Assembly (NCBI GenBank): GCA_963727015.1
Contig: CAVSEV010000009.1
Span: forward strand, 1 to 64,000
Length of the DNA: 64,000 nt
Source of the DNA: DATFVJ01 sp963727015
Lineage (GTDB): Bacteria; Actinomycetota; Actinomycetes; Streptosporangiales; Streptosporangiaceae
Reading direction: 5' to 3'
Each line of letters begins with the position of its first letter. Position 1 is the first letter of the stretch. Position numbers and translations under genes: made by a program. The notes beneath the pieces are model-generated. The model did not search any database. It had not been told where the DNA came from and saw nothing but the letters and a program-made list of their open reading frames with translations. Positions 49,031 through 58,079 of this stretch are shown here, one piece after another.

Positions 49031-49453
49031 GCTCGTAGGGTACCGACGATGACCGAGGGGCTGCGAACCGATAACGGATCAAGCAAAATGAGCCGCCGGC
49101 CGGTACGATTCGCGAAGTTTAGCTGCCAGGTTTCCGCCGCCGCTAGCCACGGCAAAGGTGGAGCTTGCCAGGCTGGCCGAGTTTGCAAGACTGTGTGATT
49201 GACGCTGGGTGATCAGACGCTGGGTGATCAGACGCTGGGTGATCAACGCTGGTGATTGACGCTGGGTGACTAACGTTGGGTGATTAAGGCTAAACGATTG
49301 ACAGAGCAGGCAGGCGCAGGCACGGGGGCTAGCTGAATATGGTGCGTCCGCACAGCATGCCCGGGCGGCCTGGCAAGCCAGCGACTGAAATAAGCCAACC
49401 AGGACTGCCCCCGCGGCGCATACGGTACAACCAGGACAAGGAGGACTGGACGG
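49031..49453. repeat. Divergent gap between the MBL hydrolase and cyclophilin genes with a short repeat
   Basis: No gene is seen. From about 49,201 to 49,290 there are five or six degenerate copies of GACGCTGGGTGATCA, which drift toward GACTAACGTTGGGTGATTAA. The start regions of both flanking genes lie at the ends of the gap, so promoters are expected here. Confidence 0.65.
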
Positions 49454-50299
49454 GTGGGTAAGCAGGATCGGCAGCGCAAGCTGGCACGCGAGCGGTACGA
49501 ACGCCAGCAGCAGCGCCGCGCCCAGCGGTCACGGCGAACGCGGCAGTGGACCACGATCAGCGCCGCCGGGATCGCGGTCATCGTGCTCGCGGTGATCGGC
49601 TACTTCGTCTTCGCGCCCACCGGCGGTACCCCCGCGGCCGCGCCTGCGCACTCGGCCACCCCGTCGGCGACAGCGGGCAACCAGGCACCCGCGGCGACCG
49701 TGGAGCCCGCAGCCGCAGTGTCCCACTGCGGCTACATTTCCGCCCCTCCTGCGGCGCGCAAGGTCGGCACCCCGCCCGCCACGCCGGACGTCACGGCCAA
49801 GTACCAGGCGACTATCCAGACAAACCGCGGCAACATCGTCATCAAGCTCGCGGACGGCAAAGCGACTTGCACCGTCAATTCTTTCGCCTATCTGGCGGGT
49901 AAGGACTACTTCAGCAATACCAAGTGCCACAGGCTCACCACCAGTGGCATCTACGTGCTGCAGTGCGGTGATCCATCCGGAACGGGATCCGGCGGCCCTG
50001 GCTATCGTTTCGCCAACGAAGTCGCGGGCGACTCCGCGACGGCAAGCGCGGGCTTTCCCGCGGGCACCGTGGCGATGGCACATTCCAGCCAGGCAAGCAG
50101 CAACGGCAGCCAGTTCTTTCTCGTCTACAAGGCCACGACGCTGCCGCGCGACTACACGCCGTTTGGCACTATCGCGTCGGGCCTGGACGTCATCAAGAAC
50201 GTGGCCAAGGCGGGTGTCGCCGCTGCTGCGAACGGCCCTGGCGACGGGCCGCCGAAAGAGAGCGTCATCATCAAGAGCGTGAGCATCAAGAGGACCTGA
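49454..50299 (+). CDS. Membrane-anchored peptidyl-prolyl cis-trans isomerase (cyclophilin type)
   Basis: The GTG start has AAGGAGG ten bases upstream. A very basic N-terminus (KQDRQRKLARERYERQQQRR) precedes one membrane helix (ISAAGIAVIVLAVIGYFVF), a Pro/Ala/Thr linker and a cyclophilin domain: TNRGNIVIKLADGKATCTVNSF, CHRLTTSGIYVLQCGDPSGTGSGGPGY, SNGSQFFLVYK and YTPFGTIASGLDVI. It helps folding of exported proteins outside the membrane, as inferred from topology. A cyclophilin gene next to relA is common in actinobacteria. Confidence 0.94.
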   Translation: MGKQDRQRKLARERYERQQQRRAQRSRRTRQWTTISAAGIAVIVLAVIGYFVFAPTGGTPAAAPAHSATPSATAGNQAPAATVEPAAAVSHCGYISAPPAARKVGTPPATPDVTAKYQATIQTNRGNIVIKLADGKATCTVNSFAYLAGKDYFSNTKCHRLTTSGIYVLQCGDPSGTGSGGPGYRFANEVAGDSATASAGFPAGTVAMAHSSQASSNGSQFFLVYKATTLPRDYTPFGTIASGLDVIKNVAKAGVAAAANGPGDGPPKESVIIKSVSIKRT

Positions 50300-50350
50300 G
50301 CCAAGACGTAGGCGGCAGGGCCTTGACCAGACTGAGCCAGGAGGTCTGCG

Positions 50351-51589
50351 GTGAGCACCCCGAACGATCCGTGCGGCCGGGTTGACGCCGACGGCACCGT
50401 ATTCGTGCGGACTGCCGACGGCGAGCGGGCGATTGGTTCCTGGCAGGCGGGCGATGCGGCAGAGGCACTCGCGTTCTTCACGCGCAAGTTCGAAGCGCTC
50501 GAAACCGAAGTGCACCTGCTCGAACAGCGGATCAAGACAACCGACCTGTCGCCCGCGCACGCGCAGGCTGGGATTGACCGCCTGGTCGAGGCCGTTACCG
50601 ACGCGCACGTGATAGGCGACCTCGACGGCCTCCGTGCGCGGATCGAGGGCCTGCGCGGCCTGGTCGACCACCGCCGTGCGGAGTTCAGGGCGGCGCGCGA
50701 GGATGCGCGCAAGGAAGCTAGGGAGATCAAGGAGCGGATCGTCGCGGAAGCCGAGCGCATCGCCGCGGAAGCCACCCATTGGAAGATCAGCGGCGAGCGG
50801 ATGCGCCAGCTTCTTGAGGAATGGAAGGTCGCGCCGCGCGCGGAGCGCGCCGTCGAGACCGCTCTGTGGAAGCGGCTGTCGGCGGCGCGCAACGCCTTCA
50901 CCAAGCGCCGCAAGGCCTACTTCGCGACGCTGGAGACCGAGCGCGAGACCACGCGCGCCCGCAAGGAGAGGCTGGTCGCCGAGGCAGAGGCCCTCGCGTC
51001 ATCGACCGACTGGACGGCCACCGCCAGCGCGTACCGCGAGCTCATGCGCTCGTGGAAGGCGGCAGGCCGCGCCGCACGCGGCGTCGAGGACGAACTGTGG
51101 AACCGGTTCAGGACGGCGCAGGACACTTTCTTCAGGGCCCGCGGTGAGCTGTTCGCGCAGCGCGACGCCGAGCTGCGCGAGCACGCGGCCGCGAAGGAGA
51201 AGCTGGTTACCGACGCCGAGCGCCTCCTGCCGGTAAAGGACGTCCGCGCCGCCCGATCGGCGCTGCGCGCGATTCAGGAAAGCTGGGAGGAGGCAGGACC
51301 GGTGCCGCGTGAGGCACGCGAGCGCCTCGAGTCGGGGCTACGCCGGGTCGAGGAGGCGGTACGCAAGGCGGAGGACGCCCAGTGGCGGCGGGCCAACCCT
51401 GAGGCACGCGCCCGCGCCGAGGGGACCGTCGCGCAACTGCGTGCGACCATCAGCGGCTTGGAGAAGCAGCTCGCCGGCGCGCGGGAGCGCGGCGACCAAA
51501 AGGCGGCGCAGCAGGCGGACGAGGCGCTGACCGCGCGCCGGTCCTGGCTCGCGGAGGCGGAGCGGACACTGGCGGAGTTCAGCGGCTGA
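50351..51589 (+). CDS. DUF349 domain protein
   Basis: The GTG start has AGGAGG upstream. The 412 residues are almost wholly alpha-helical, with several DUF349 repeats marked by WKISGERMRQLLEEWKVAPR, SAYRELMRSWKAAGRAARGVEDELW and AIQESWEEAGPVPREARE. Charged coiled-coil segments link them, and the C-terminus is a Glu/Arg/Ala helix. It follows the cyclophilin after about 50 bases. The family is widespread in actinobacteria and its role is not known. Length and repeat count look normal. Confidence 0.92.
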   Translation: MSTPNDPCGRVDADGTVFVRTADGERAIGSWQAGDAAEALAFFTRKFEALETEVHLLEQRIKTTDLSPAHAQAGIDRLVEAVTDAHVIGDLDGLRARIEGLRGLVDHRRAEFRAAREDARKEAREIKERIVAEAERIAAEATHWKISGERMRQLLEEWKVAPRAERAVETALWKRLSAARNAFTKRRKAYFATLETERETTRARKERLVAEAEALASSTDWTATASAYRELMRSWKAAGRAARGVEDELWNRFRTAQDTFFRARGELFAQRDAELREHAAAKEKLVTDAERLLPVKDVRAARSALRAIQESWEEAGPVPREARERLESGLRRVEEAVRKAEDAQWRRANPEARARAEGTVAQLRATISGLEKQLAGARERGDQKAAQQADEALTARRSWLAEAERTLAEFSG

Positions 51590-51755
51590 TCCTTACAGTG
51601 ATCTCCACAGCGCGGCGCGCGGGCACGGGCGCGAAGATCAGCGTGGGGCGCCACCCGCAGAAAACTGGCACCCTCCGGTCACAGCGATCACCGCGGCCCC
51701 GGCGCTGATCACCGTCCGCATCCACCAAGATCCACGTAGGGACCCGGACGCATCG

Positions 51756-54536
51756 TCAGCCCGTGACACGGTAGACGTCGTAGACGCCGTCGATCTGGCG
51801 CACCGCGCGGAGCACGTGACCAAGGTGCTTGGGATCGCCCATCTCGAAGGTGAACCGGCTCACGGCCACCCGGTCCCTGGTGGTGGTGACCGACGCCGAC
51901 AAGATATTGACGTGCTGGTCGGAAAGCACCCGGGTGACGTCGGAAAGCAGCCTGGTCCGGTCAAGCGCCTCGACCTGGATCGCGACGAGGAACACCGAGT
52001 CATCCGTCGGCGACCAGCGGACGCCCACCAGCCGTTCGGGCTGCGCCTCCTGCAAGTGGCGCAGGTTCACGCAGTCCTTCCTGTGCACGGAAACCCCGCT
52101 GGCGCGGGTGACGAATCCGGTGATCTCGTCGCCGGGCACGGGTGTGCAGCACTTGGACAGCCGGGCCCAGACATCAGGTGCGTCCTCCACCACGATGCCG
52201 GGGTCCCCGGCCAGCCTGGGCTTCGGCTCGCGGCTCGGCAGCGTCACCTCGGCCAGGTCTTCTTCCGCGCCGGCCAGGCCGCCAGCAGCCCTGACGAGCT
52301 TGGCTACCACGGCCTGGGCGCTGATGTGCCGGTCGCCGACCGCCGCGTACAGGGCCGACACGTCGTTGTACCGCAGGTCCTTGGCGAGCGCGAGCAGGGC
52401 ATCGCCCGATGCGAGGCGCTGCAGCGGCAGGCCCTGCTTGCGCATGGCGCGCGCGATCGAGTCCTTGCCCGCCTCGATCGTCGCTTCCCTGCGTTCCTTG
52501 GAGAACCAGTGCCGGATCTTGTTGCGGGCTCTGGCGCTCTTGACGAAACCCAGCCAGTCCCTGCTCGGCCCGGCTTCCTGCGCTTTCGAGGTGAATATCT
52601 CCACCGTGTCGCCGTTGTCGAGCGCGCTCTCCAGCGGGACGAGCCTGCCGTTGACACGCGCGCCGATGGTGCGGTGGCCGACCTCGGTGTGGATGGCATA
52701 GGCGAAGTCGATGGGCGTCGCCCCTTGCGGCAGGGGGATCACCTTGCCTCGCGGGGTGAACACGTACACCTCGGAGGCGGCGAGGTCGAACCGAAGCGAT
52801 TCGAGGAACTCGGCCGGGTCGGCGGTCTCGTTCTGCCAGTCCACCAGCTGGCGCAGCCAGGCCATGTCTCCCGTCGCGCCCTTGCCGTTCCTGCTGTTCT
52901 TGCCGTCTTTGCCGTCCTTGCCGCGGCCGCCAAGGACCGTGTCCTCCTTGTACTTCCAGTGCGCGGCGACACCGTACTCCGAGCGCCTGTGCATGCCCCA
53001 GGTACGGATCTGCAGCTCGACCGGCTTGCCCTCCGGCCCGATCACGGTCGTGTGCAGCGACTGGTACATGTTGAACTTCGGCATCGCGATGTAGTCCTTG
53101 AAGCGTCCAGGCACGGGATTCCAGCGTGCGTGGATGGTGCCGAGCGCCGCGTAACAGTCACGGACGGAGTCGACAAGGACCCTGATGCCCACCAGATCGT
53201 AGATCTCGTCGAACTCGACGTTGCGGGCGATCATCTTCTGATAGATCGAGTAGTAGTGCTTGGGCCGGCCTGTCACGGTCGCCTTGATCTTTGCTTCGCG
53301 CAGGTCGGCGGCGACGTCCGTGACCACATCCTGCAGGAAAACGTCGCGGCGCGGCGCCCGCTCGGAGACCATGCGAGCGATCTCGTCGTAACGTTTCGGG
53401 TAAAGCGTCGCGAACGCGAGGTCCTCGAGTTCCCACTTGATCGTATTCATGCCGAGCCGGTGGGCGAGCGGCGCGAAAATCTCCAGGGTCTCTCTTGACT
53501 TGCGTTCCTGCTTCACCCGTGGCAGGTACTTGAGCGTGCGCATGTTGTGCAGCCGGTCGGCGAGCTTGATCACCAGGACCCGGATGTCACGGGACATGGC
53601 GACGACCATCTTGCGTACCGTCTCCGCCTCGGCAGCCTCGCCGTACTTGACCTTGTCGAGCTTGGTGACACCATCGACCAGGGCGGCGATGTCCGCGCCG
53701 AAGTCCGACCGGAGCTCAGCGAGCGGGTAAGGGGTGTCCTCGACTGTGTCGTGCAGCAGCGCGGCGCACAGCGTCTCGTGATTCATGCCAAGCTCGGCGA
53801 GAATTGTCGTGACGGCCAGCGGGTGGGTGATGTACGGGTCGCCGCTCTTGCGCTTCTGGTCGCGATGCCAATAGGCGGCGACCTCGTAGGCACGCTCGAT
53901 GAGGCGGATGTCCGCCTTCGGATGAGTCGCGCGAACCGTCTTGATCAGCGGTTCGAGCACCGGGTTCATCGTGCTAGCCCGCTGAGCGCCGAGCCTGGCC
54001 AGCCTGCGCCGTACTCCAGCGTGGCCACCAGGCGCGCCGCCAGGGCGGGTTTCACCTGCGGAGCCAGCCGATGAACCCGGCTCGTCGGGCGCTTCCGGCT
54101 CCGCCGGCTCACGCGGCTCCTCCGGGTCGGCGCCACTGCGGTCCTCGGCTTGATGGCCCGGTGCCTGGCCGTCGCCCGGCCTGCCGTCGCCCGGCCTGCC
54201 GTGACCAGGCCTGCCGTGACCAGGCCGATGCTTGCCTGGCGCGGCCTGCTGCGGCGCGGCCTGCTCCGGCGCGGCCTGCTCCGGCGCGGCCCGATCGGTC
54301 GCAGCCTGGCCGTGCGAGGCGGCGTTGCGATCCTGCGCACCAGCAGCGGCCTCATGTGCCGCGCCCGGACGCGGGCCGCGCCCTGGCGCAGGCCGACCAG
54401 ATCCCGCCGCGCCGCCGGCGAGCACCTCCGGCTCAGCTGGCCCGGAATCTCCCAGATCAGTCCGTTGGGGGCTCGCGATCCTGTTCGCGGCGGCGTCGGC
54501 ACCCGTCGTGCCAGTTGCCACAACGTCACCGGACAC
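51756..54536 (-). CDS. relA: Bifunctional (p)ppGpp synthetase/hydrolase
   Basis: This is the long Rel enzyme of the stringent response. The hydrolase HD domain has ITHPLAVTTILAELGMNHETL and LLHDTVEDT. The synthetase has KHYYSIYQKM, LVGIRVLVDSVRDCYAALG and EYGVAAHWKYK. TGS (VYVFTPRGKVIPLPQGATPIDFAYA), a zinc-type region (CCTPVPGDEITGFV) and ACT (VEALDRTRLLSDVTRVL) follow. It has 926 residues because about 190 come before the conserved start MNPVLEPLIKTVRATHP. That tail contains PEQAA and GHGRP repeats. Streptomyces RelA also has a disordered N-terminus, though not repeat-built as here. GTG start at 54536, overlapping the PAP2 gene by 11 bases. Confidence 0.96.
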   Translation of the reverse strand: MSGDVVATGTTGADAAANRIASPQRTDLGDSGPAEPEVLAGGAAGSGRPAPGRGPRPGAAHEAAAGAQDRNAASHGQAATDRAAPEQAAPEQAAPQQAAPGKHRPGHGRPGHGRPGDGRPGDGQAPGHQAEDRSGADPEEPREPAEPEAPDEPGSSAGSAGETRPGGAPGGHAGVRRRLARLGAQRASTMNPVLEPLIKTVRATHPKADIRLIERAYEVAAYWHRDQKRKSGDPYITHPLAVTTILAELGMNHETLCAALLHDTVEDTPYPLAELRSDFGADIAALVDGVTKLDKVKYGEAAEAETVRKMVVAMSRDIRVLVIKLADRLHNMRTLKYLPRVKQERKSRETLEIFAPLAHRLGMNTIKWELEDLAFATLYPKRYDEIARMVSERAPRRDVFLQDVVTDVAADLREAKIKATVTGRPKHYYSIYQKMIARNVEFDEIYDLVGIRVLVDSVRDCYAALGTIHARWNPVPGRFKDYIAMPKFNMYQSLHTTVIGPEGKPVELQIRTWGMHRRSEYGVAAHWKYKEDTVLGGRGKDGKDGKNSRNGKGATGDMAWLRQLVDWQNETADPAEFLESLRFDLAASEVYVFTPRGKVIPLPQGATPIDFAYAIHTEVGHRTIGARVNGRLVPLESALDNGDTVEIFTSKAQEAGPSRDWLGFVKSARARNKIRHWFSKERREATIEAGKDSIARAMRKQGLPLQRLASGDALLALAKDLRYNDVSALYAAVGDRHISAQAVVAKLVRAAGGLAGAEEDLAEVTLPSREPKPRLAGDPGIVVEDAPDVWARLSKCCTPVPGDEITGFVTRASGVSVHRKDCVNLRHLQEAQPERLVGVRWSPTDDSVFLVAIQVEALDRTRLLSDVTRVLSDQHVNILSASVTTTRDRVAVSRFTFEMGDPKHLGHVLRAVRQIDGVYDVYRVTG
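54165..54320 (-). repeat. In-frame 15-bp repeats in the relA N-terminal tail
   Basis: Two short arrays encode PEQAA-like (about four copies) and PGHGR/PGDGR-like pentapeptides (about four copies). Both are multiples of 15 bp and lie well before the conserved enzyme domains. Confidence 0.85.
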
Positions 54537-55410
54537 CCGAACTCCTCACATCCGCCGAGGTACTCAGTTTATCGGCGGACGATTCCGGAGACGCCAGGCC
54601 GCGGCGCCATGCCGCGCCCCACGCGGTCAGGATGGGCCGCAAGAGGCGCGCCGCAGCCGCCACGAGCAGGCCAACTAGCAGTAGCGCTACGGCTACCATC
54701 CCATCGAGCCAGAAGTGGTTGGCGGTGACGATTACCACGATCCAGGTCAGGACCGCGTGCGCGACAGCGACCCACCGGCCGCGGCTGACCGTGGCCCGCC
54801 AGGTGCCGATCGCGACCAGCATGGCCCACCCGACATGGACCGAGGGCATCGCTGACAGGGAATCGGCCATCCCGCCACCAAACGAGTACACCGACTGGCC
54901 GTAGACCCGCGCGGTGTCGACAAGCCCCACTCCGGTAAGCATCCGCGGGGGTGCCACCGGCATCAGCTGGATGAGCAGGCAGGCAGCGGTGAGCACGACC
55001 AATGTGATGCGGATCTGCCTGTAGTGGTCGCGGTGCCTGACGAAGAGCCAGATCAGAAAGATGATCAGTACCGTGAAGTGCATCGTCGCGTAGTAAATGT
55101 TGAAGGCCTGGACGACCAGCGGGTGCGGAAGCACGAGATGCTGAACCGCGGCTTCACTGGGCAGGTGCCAGGCGCGCTCGGTATGCCAGATCCACCACGC
55201 CCGCGGCATCGCGCCTTCTGGGCCCATCACCGAGAAACTTCCCGCGTACTGCCAGAGTGCGAACAGGCCGACGACAAGCCCAGCCTCGCGGACGAACGGA
55301 ACAGCAAGGCTGAGCGGGCGCCGGCGCGGCAGCCACGCCAGCCCCGCGGCGGCGAACAGGCACGCGGCCACGATAGCGGCGAACTGCCAGGACATTTCCC
55401 AATGAGGCAT
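54526..55410 (-). CDS. PAP2-superfamily membrane phosphatase
   Basis: This protein of 294 residues with six probable helices ends in the PAP2 signature order: VAPPRML, LSAMPSVHVGWAMLVAIGTW (phosphatase histidine) and NHFWLDGMVAVALLL, the HxxxD motif. The middle (YATMHFTVLIIFLIWLFVRHR) fits the inositol-phosphoceramide-synthase-like branch. The likely substrate is a lipid phosphate or polyprenyl phosphate at the membrane. The ATG has GGAAG upstream. It is divergent from the next membrane gene and overlaps relA, so the two are probably co-transcribed. Confidence 0.9.
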   Translation of the reverse strand: MPHWEMSWQFAAIVAACLFAAAGLAWLPRRRPLSLAVPFVREAGLVVGLFALWQYAGSFSVMGPEGAMPRAWWIWHTERAWHLPSEAAVQHLVLPHPLVVQAFNIYYATMHFTVLIIFLIWLFVRHRDHYRQIRITLVVLTAACLLIQLMPVAPPRMLTGVGLVDTARVYGQSVYSFGGGMADSLSAMPSVHVGWAMLVAIGTWRATVSRGRWVAVAHAVLTWIVVIVTANHFWLDGMVAVALLLVGLLVAAAARLLRPILTAWGAAWRRGLASPESSADKLSTSADVRSSGVR

Positions 55411-55690
55411 CTGACGCAGTCTTCCTGCCGGTCGGCGTGCGCACCTCCGGGATCACCGCCGCCCGTGCTGGCCGCCGCACACCTTTGCTTCAGCAACAAC
55501 AGCATGACAGCACCGGATTCCCCGCGATCCCCCGGCCCGGAAGCAGGGTCGAGCCGCGGCCGGCTGACCTGCGGGCATTGCGGCGGGGCATTACCACGGT
55601 CTCCCGGTTGTTTGCGTTGCCATGGCGCGGCCGGGGCGACGGGGGCGGTGGCGGACGCCCCGCTAATCCCCGCCGGGCCGAGCGGGCATA

Positions 55691-57460
55691 TTGTCTGTGG
55701 TGGACCTCGGAAAGGGCGACGTCCGTGACCGCGAACCCCGCAAACGCCGCGGCGTCACAGTCACTCGGCCTGCGATGTGGCGACCGCCGCACCGTGAGCA
55801 GGCGCTTCACATGATGGGGTCCGGCCGCCGGCCAACCCTGGGGCCACGCGCCTGGCTGGTGTTGCTATGTGCGGGGCTGCCTGCGCTCGAGGCTGTCATT
55901 CTCATCGCCGTCGGACTGCGAGGATCGGTTCCGCTCGCTCCGGGTGCTACCGCCCTCGCACCCTACGGTGTCTACCACGACCTGCGCTTTCTGCTCGCCT
56001 ACCACTTCTCGTGGGCTACGTTCGCGGCGGAGTCCGCAGCGATGCTCTGCTGGCGGTCAGCGCTCGATTGCGGCCTTATCCTGCTTGCCTGGCCGGCTGG
56101 CCTGCCCCGGCCAGCGTGGAGCGCCGTCATGCGGCGAACGGCCGCGTTCACGCCCGTCGTCGCGGTCCTGCTGTTGCCGTCCGCCGCATCTGTGTCGGCG
56201 ATGGACGTGATGCCGGTCTCCGACCTGTTCCTGGCCGGCATGCCGATAGCGGTCATCATCGCCACGCTAACCTCCCACGGCGAGGTCAACTCGTGGTGGC
56301 GGCGCCTTCCGCCGCTGCGCGCGGTCATGTGGTCGCTGGGAACATTCGCGGCGATCACCGCGGGAGGTGCGGTAGCGGCGGCCGTACCGACCTGGGCCGC
56401 CCCGCTGGCCGCTGCCTGCACGGGACTGTTCAGCGCGCGGGCCTACGTGGGCATCGTGCGGGCGAGCGTGGCCCAGCGCAACTCGCTCCCGATCCCGCTG
56501 GCCCCGATCGGGGTGGCGGCCATGGCGGCGGTCGTAGTCGCGAGCATTTCCTTTGCCGTCAGGCTTGGCGCCGCGGATCATGCCACGTATCAGGTCTCGA
56601 ACGACACACAGCAGGGCGCTGAGGTGCTCCTGGTCAGCGGCTACCATAGCGCATGGAGCGGGTCGACGCCCATGCCGATCGGCTCCTTGCCTGTCGAGCG
56701 CTTCTCCTACCGGGGCCTCGCTGCCGACGGGAATCCGCTGCGCTACGCACCGAATGCGACGCAGCAACCACTTAGCCGGACTGTCAGGCTCCTCGCCACC
56801 CAGGTTGAGACGATGCACCTGCGTACAGGCCACCGCGTCGCGATCGTGGCGGACAGCGAGGGCTCGCTTGCCGTGCAGGCCTACCTGGCCACCGTGACCG
56901 GCGCGCCGGTCAGCAAGATCGTCCTTCTCGATCCGCTGGTCGATCCCGGGCGAGACTACTTCCCACCCGCGAACGCACAGGGCTGGGGCGTCGCCACCGG
57001 GGCCATCCTGCGGGGCCTCAGCGCAGCGATCGGCGCGACGACGCCACTGCACATAAACGCTGATGGGGCATTCATCCGCTCGGTAGACGATCATGGACCG
57101 GTTCTGCAAGGCCTGTTCGCCTGCCCGCCCCGGCGCGTGCAGGAAGCCGTGCTCTTCTCGCTCGCCGATGCGGTCGCGTCGCCGTTCACCGCGCGTGTCG
57201 CCGCACCGTCCGGCGTGGTCATGCGGCTGCACGGTTACCTGCTCGACGATAAGGAGGCGGCGCGTCTGATCGTGGGCTTCATCGAGACAGGAAGGCTGCC
57301 CGCTGACCCGCGCAGCGCCGAAGCCAATCGGCTCGTGCGGGCGGCAGCAGCGGCGTGGCAGGCGCCGCCACTCACGCCTTCGCTGGTACCACAGTGGCGA
57401 GGTGAACCGGTCGCCGGTTGCAGCGCCAAGCGGCAGGCCCTGACCGAATGGCTGCGGTGA
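55691..57460 (+). CDS. Multi-helix membrane protein with C-terminal hydrolase-like domain
   Basis: The N-terminal half has six or seven probable helices (AWLVLLCAGLPALEAVILIAV, AAFTPVVAVLLLPSAASVSA, MPIAVIIATLTSH, GTFAAITAGGAVAAAV and IGVAAMAAVVVASISFAV among them). The soluble C-terminal half resembles an alpha/beta hydrolase: EVLLVSGYHSAWSG, a probable oxyanion-side turn; RFSYRGLAADGNPLRYA; VAIVADSEGSLAVQAYL, where D-S-E-G-S takes the place of the usual GxSxG; then IVLLDPLVDPGRDYF and LHGYLLDDKEAARLIV. I do not recognise a named family. The start is uncertain: TTG at 55691, with ATG at 55775, 55811 and 55814 as alternatives. Confidence 0.75.
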   Translation: MSVVDLGKGDVRDREPRKRRGVTVTRPAMWRPPHREQALHMMGSGRRPTLGPRAWLVLLCAGLPALEAVILIAVGLRGSVPLAPGATALAPYGVYHDLRFLLAYHFSWATFAAESAAMLCWRSALDCGLILLAWPAGLPRPAWSAVMRRTAAFTPVVAVLLLPSAASVSAMDVMPVSDLFLAGMPIAVIIATLTSHGEVNSWWRRLPPLRAVMWSLGTFAAITAGGAVAAAVPTWAAPLAAACTGLFSARAYVGIVRASVAQRNSLPIPLAPIGVAAMAAVVVASISFAVRLGAADHATYQVSNDTQQGAEVLLVSGYHSAWSGSTPMPIGSLPVERFSYRGLAADGNPLRYAPNATQQPLSRTVRLLATQVETMHLRTGHRVAIVADSEGSLAVQAYLATVTGAPVSKIVLLDPLVDPGRDYFPPANAQGWGVATGAILRGLSAAIGATTPLHINADGAFIRSVDDHGPVLQGLFACPPRRVQEAVLFSLADAVASPFTARVAAPSGVVMRLHGYLLDDKEAARLIVGFIETGRLPADPRSAEANRLVRAAAAAWQAPPLTPSLVPQWRGEPVAGCSAKRQALTEWLR

Positions 57461-57497
57461 CGTCACCAGCGGCCGCGCCGGCGGCGTTCGCGGCCGG

Positions 57498-58074
57498 TTA
57501 TACCGTGAGCAGCGGGCGGATGTTCAGGTCGTGCAGGCCGTCTCTGCCGCTCAGGAAGCCAAGTTCGAGCAGCACGGCGACCGCGGTGACGTCGGCGCCC
57601 GAGCGGCGGATGAGTTCTGCGGTCGCCCGCGCCGTGCCGCCGGTGGCGAGCACATCGTCCACGATGAGCACCCGGTCGCCGGGCGCGAAGGCGTCCATGT
57701 GCACCTCGACGGTGGCGGTCCCGTACTCAAGTTCGTAAGTCTGCGTATGGGTGGCCGCGGGGAGCTTGCCCTGCTTGCGGCACGGGGACGAAGCCGGCGC
57801 CGAGGGCGCACGCGACCGGCGCGGCGAGGATGAATCCCCGTGCCTCGATGCCCGCCACCTTGTCCACCTGCCCGTGCCCGGCCGCGAGAGCGCTGATCAC
57901 CGCGCCGAACACGGCAGGATCACCGAGCAGCGGCGTGATGTCCTTGAACACGATGCCCGGACCCGGAAAGTCCGGCACGTCACGGATCCGTGCCCTGATC
58001 AGGTCATTCAGCGCGCCATCCAATGCGCCCTCCGCGAGGACGTGCGCGGCGGGCTGGCACGCGCTCGGATCCAC
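57498..58074 (-). pseudogene. apt: Adenine phosphoribosyltransferase, one frameshift
   Basis: It salvages adenine to AMP. From GTG at 58074 the frame reads RDVPDFPGPGIVFKDITPLL and VAGIEARGFILAAPVACALGAGFVPV, then loses the frame. The next frame reads KQGKLPAATHTQTYELEYGT and VEVHMDAFAPGDRVLIVDDVLATGGTA with the PRPP-binding motif VDDVLATGGTA, then LLELGFLSGRDGL. Near 57779-57782 one extra C in GTGCCGCAAG, compared with GTGCGCAAG, explains the break. The gene lies directly after secF, whose end supplies AAGAGGT as the ribosome site. If the base is an error the gene is intact at about 190 residues. Confidence 0.88.
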
Positions 58075-58079
58075 CCGGG

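Noticed and set aside
57498..58074. Programmed frameshift in apt, argC or the MBL gene
   Set aside because: No slippery heptamer or downstream structure at a known type of site was seen, and the families are not known for frameshifting. One extra base is simpler.
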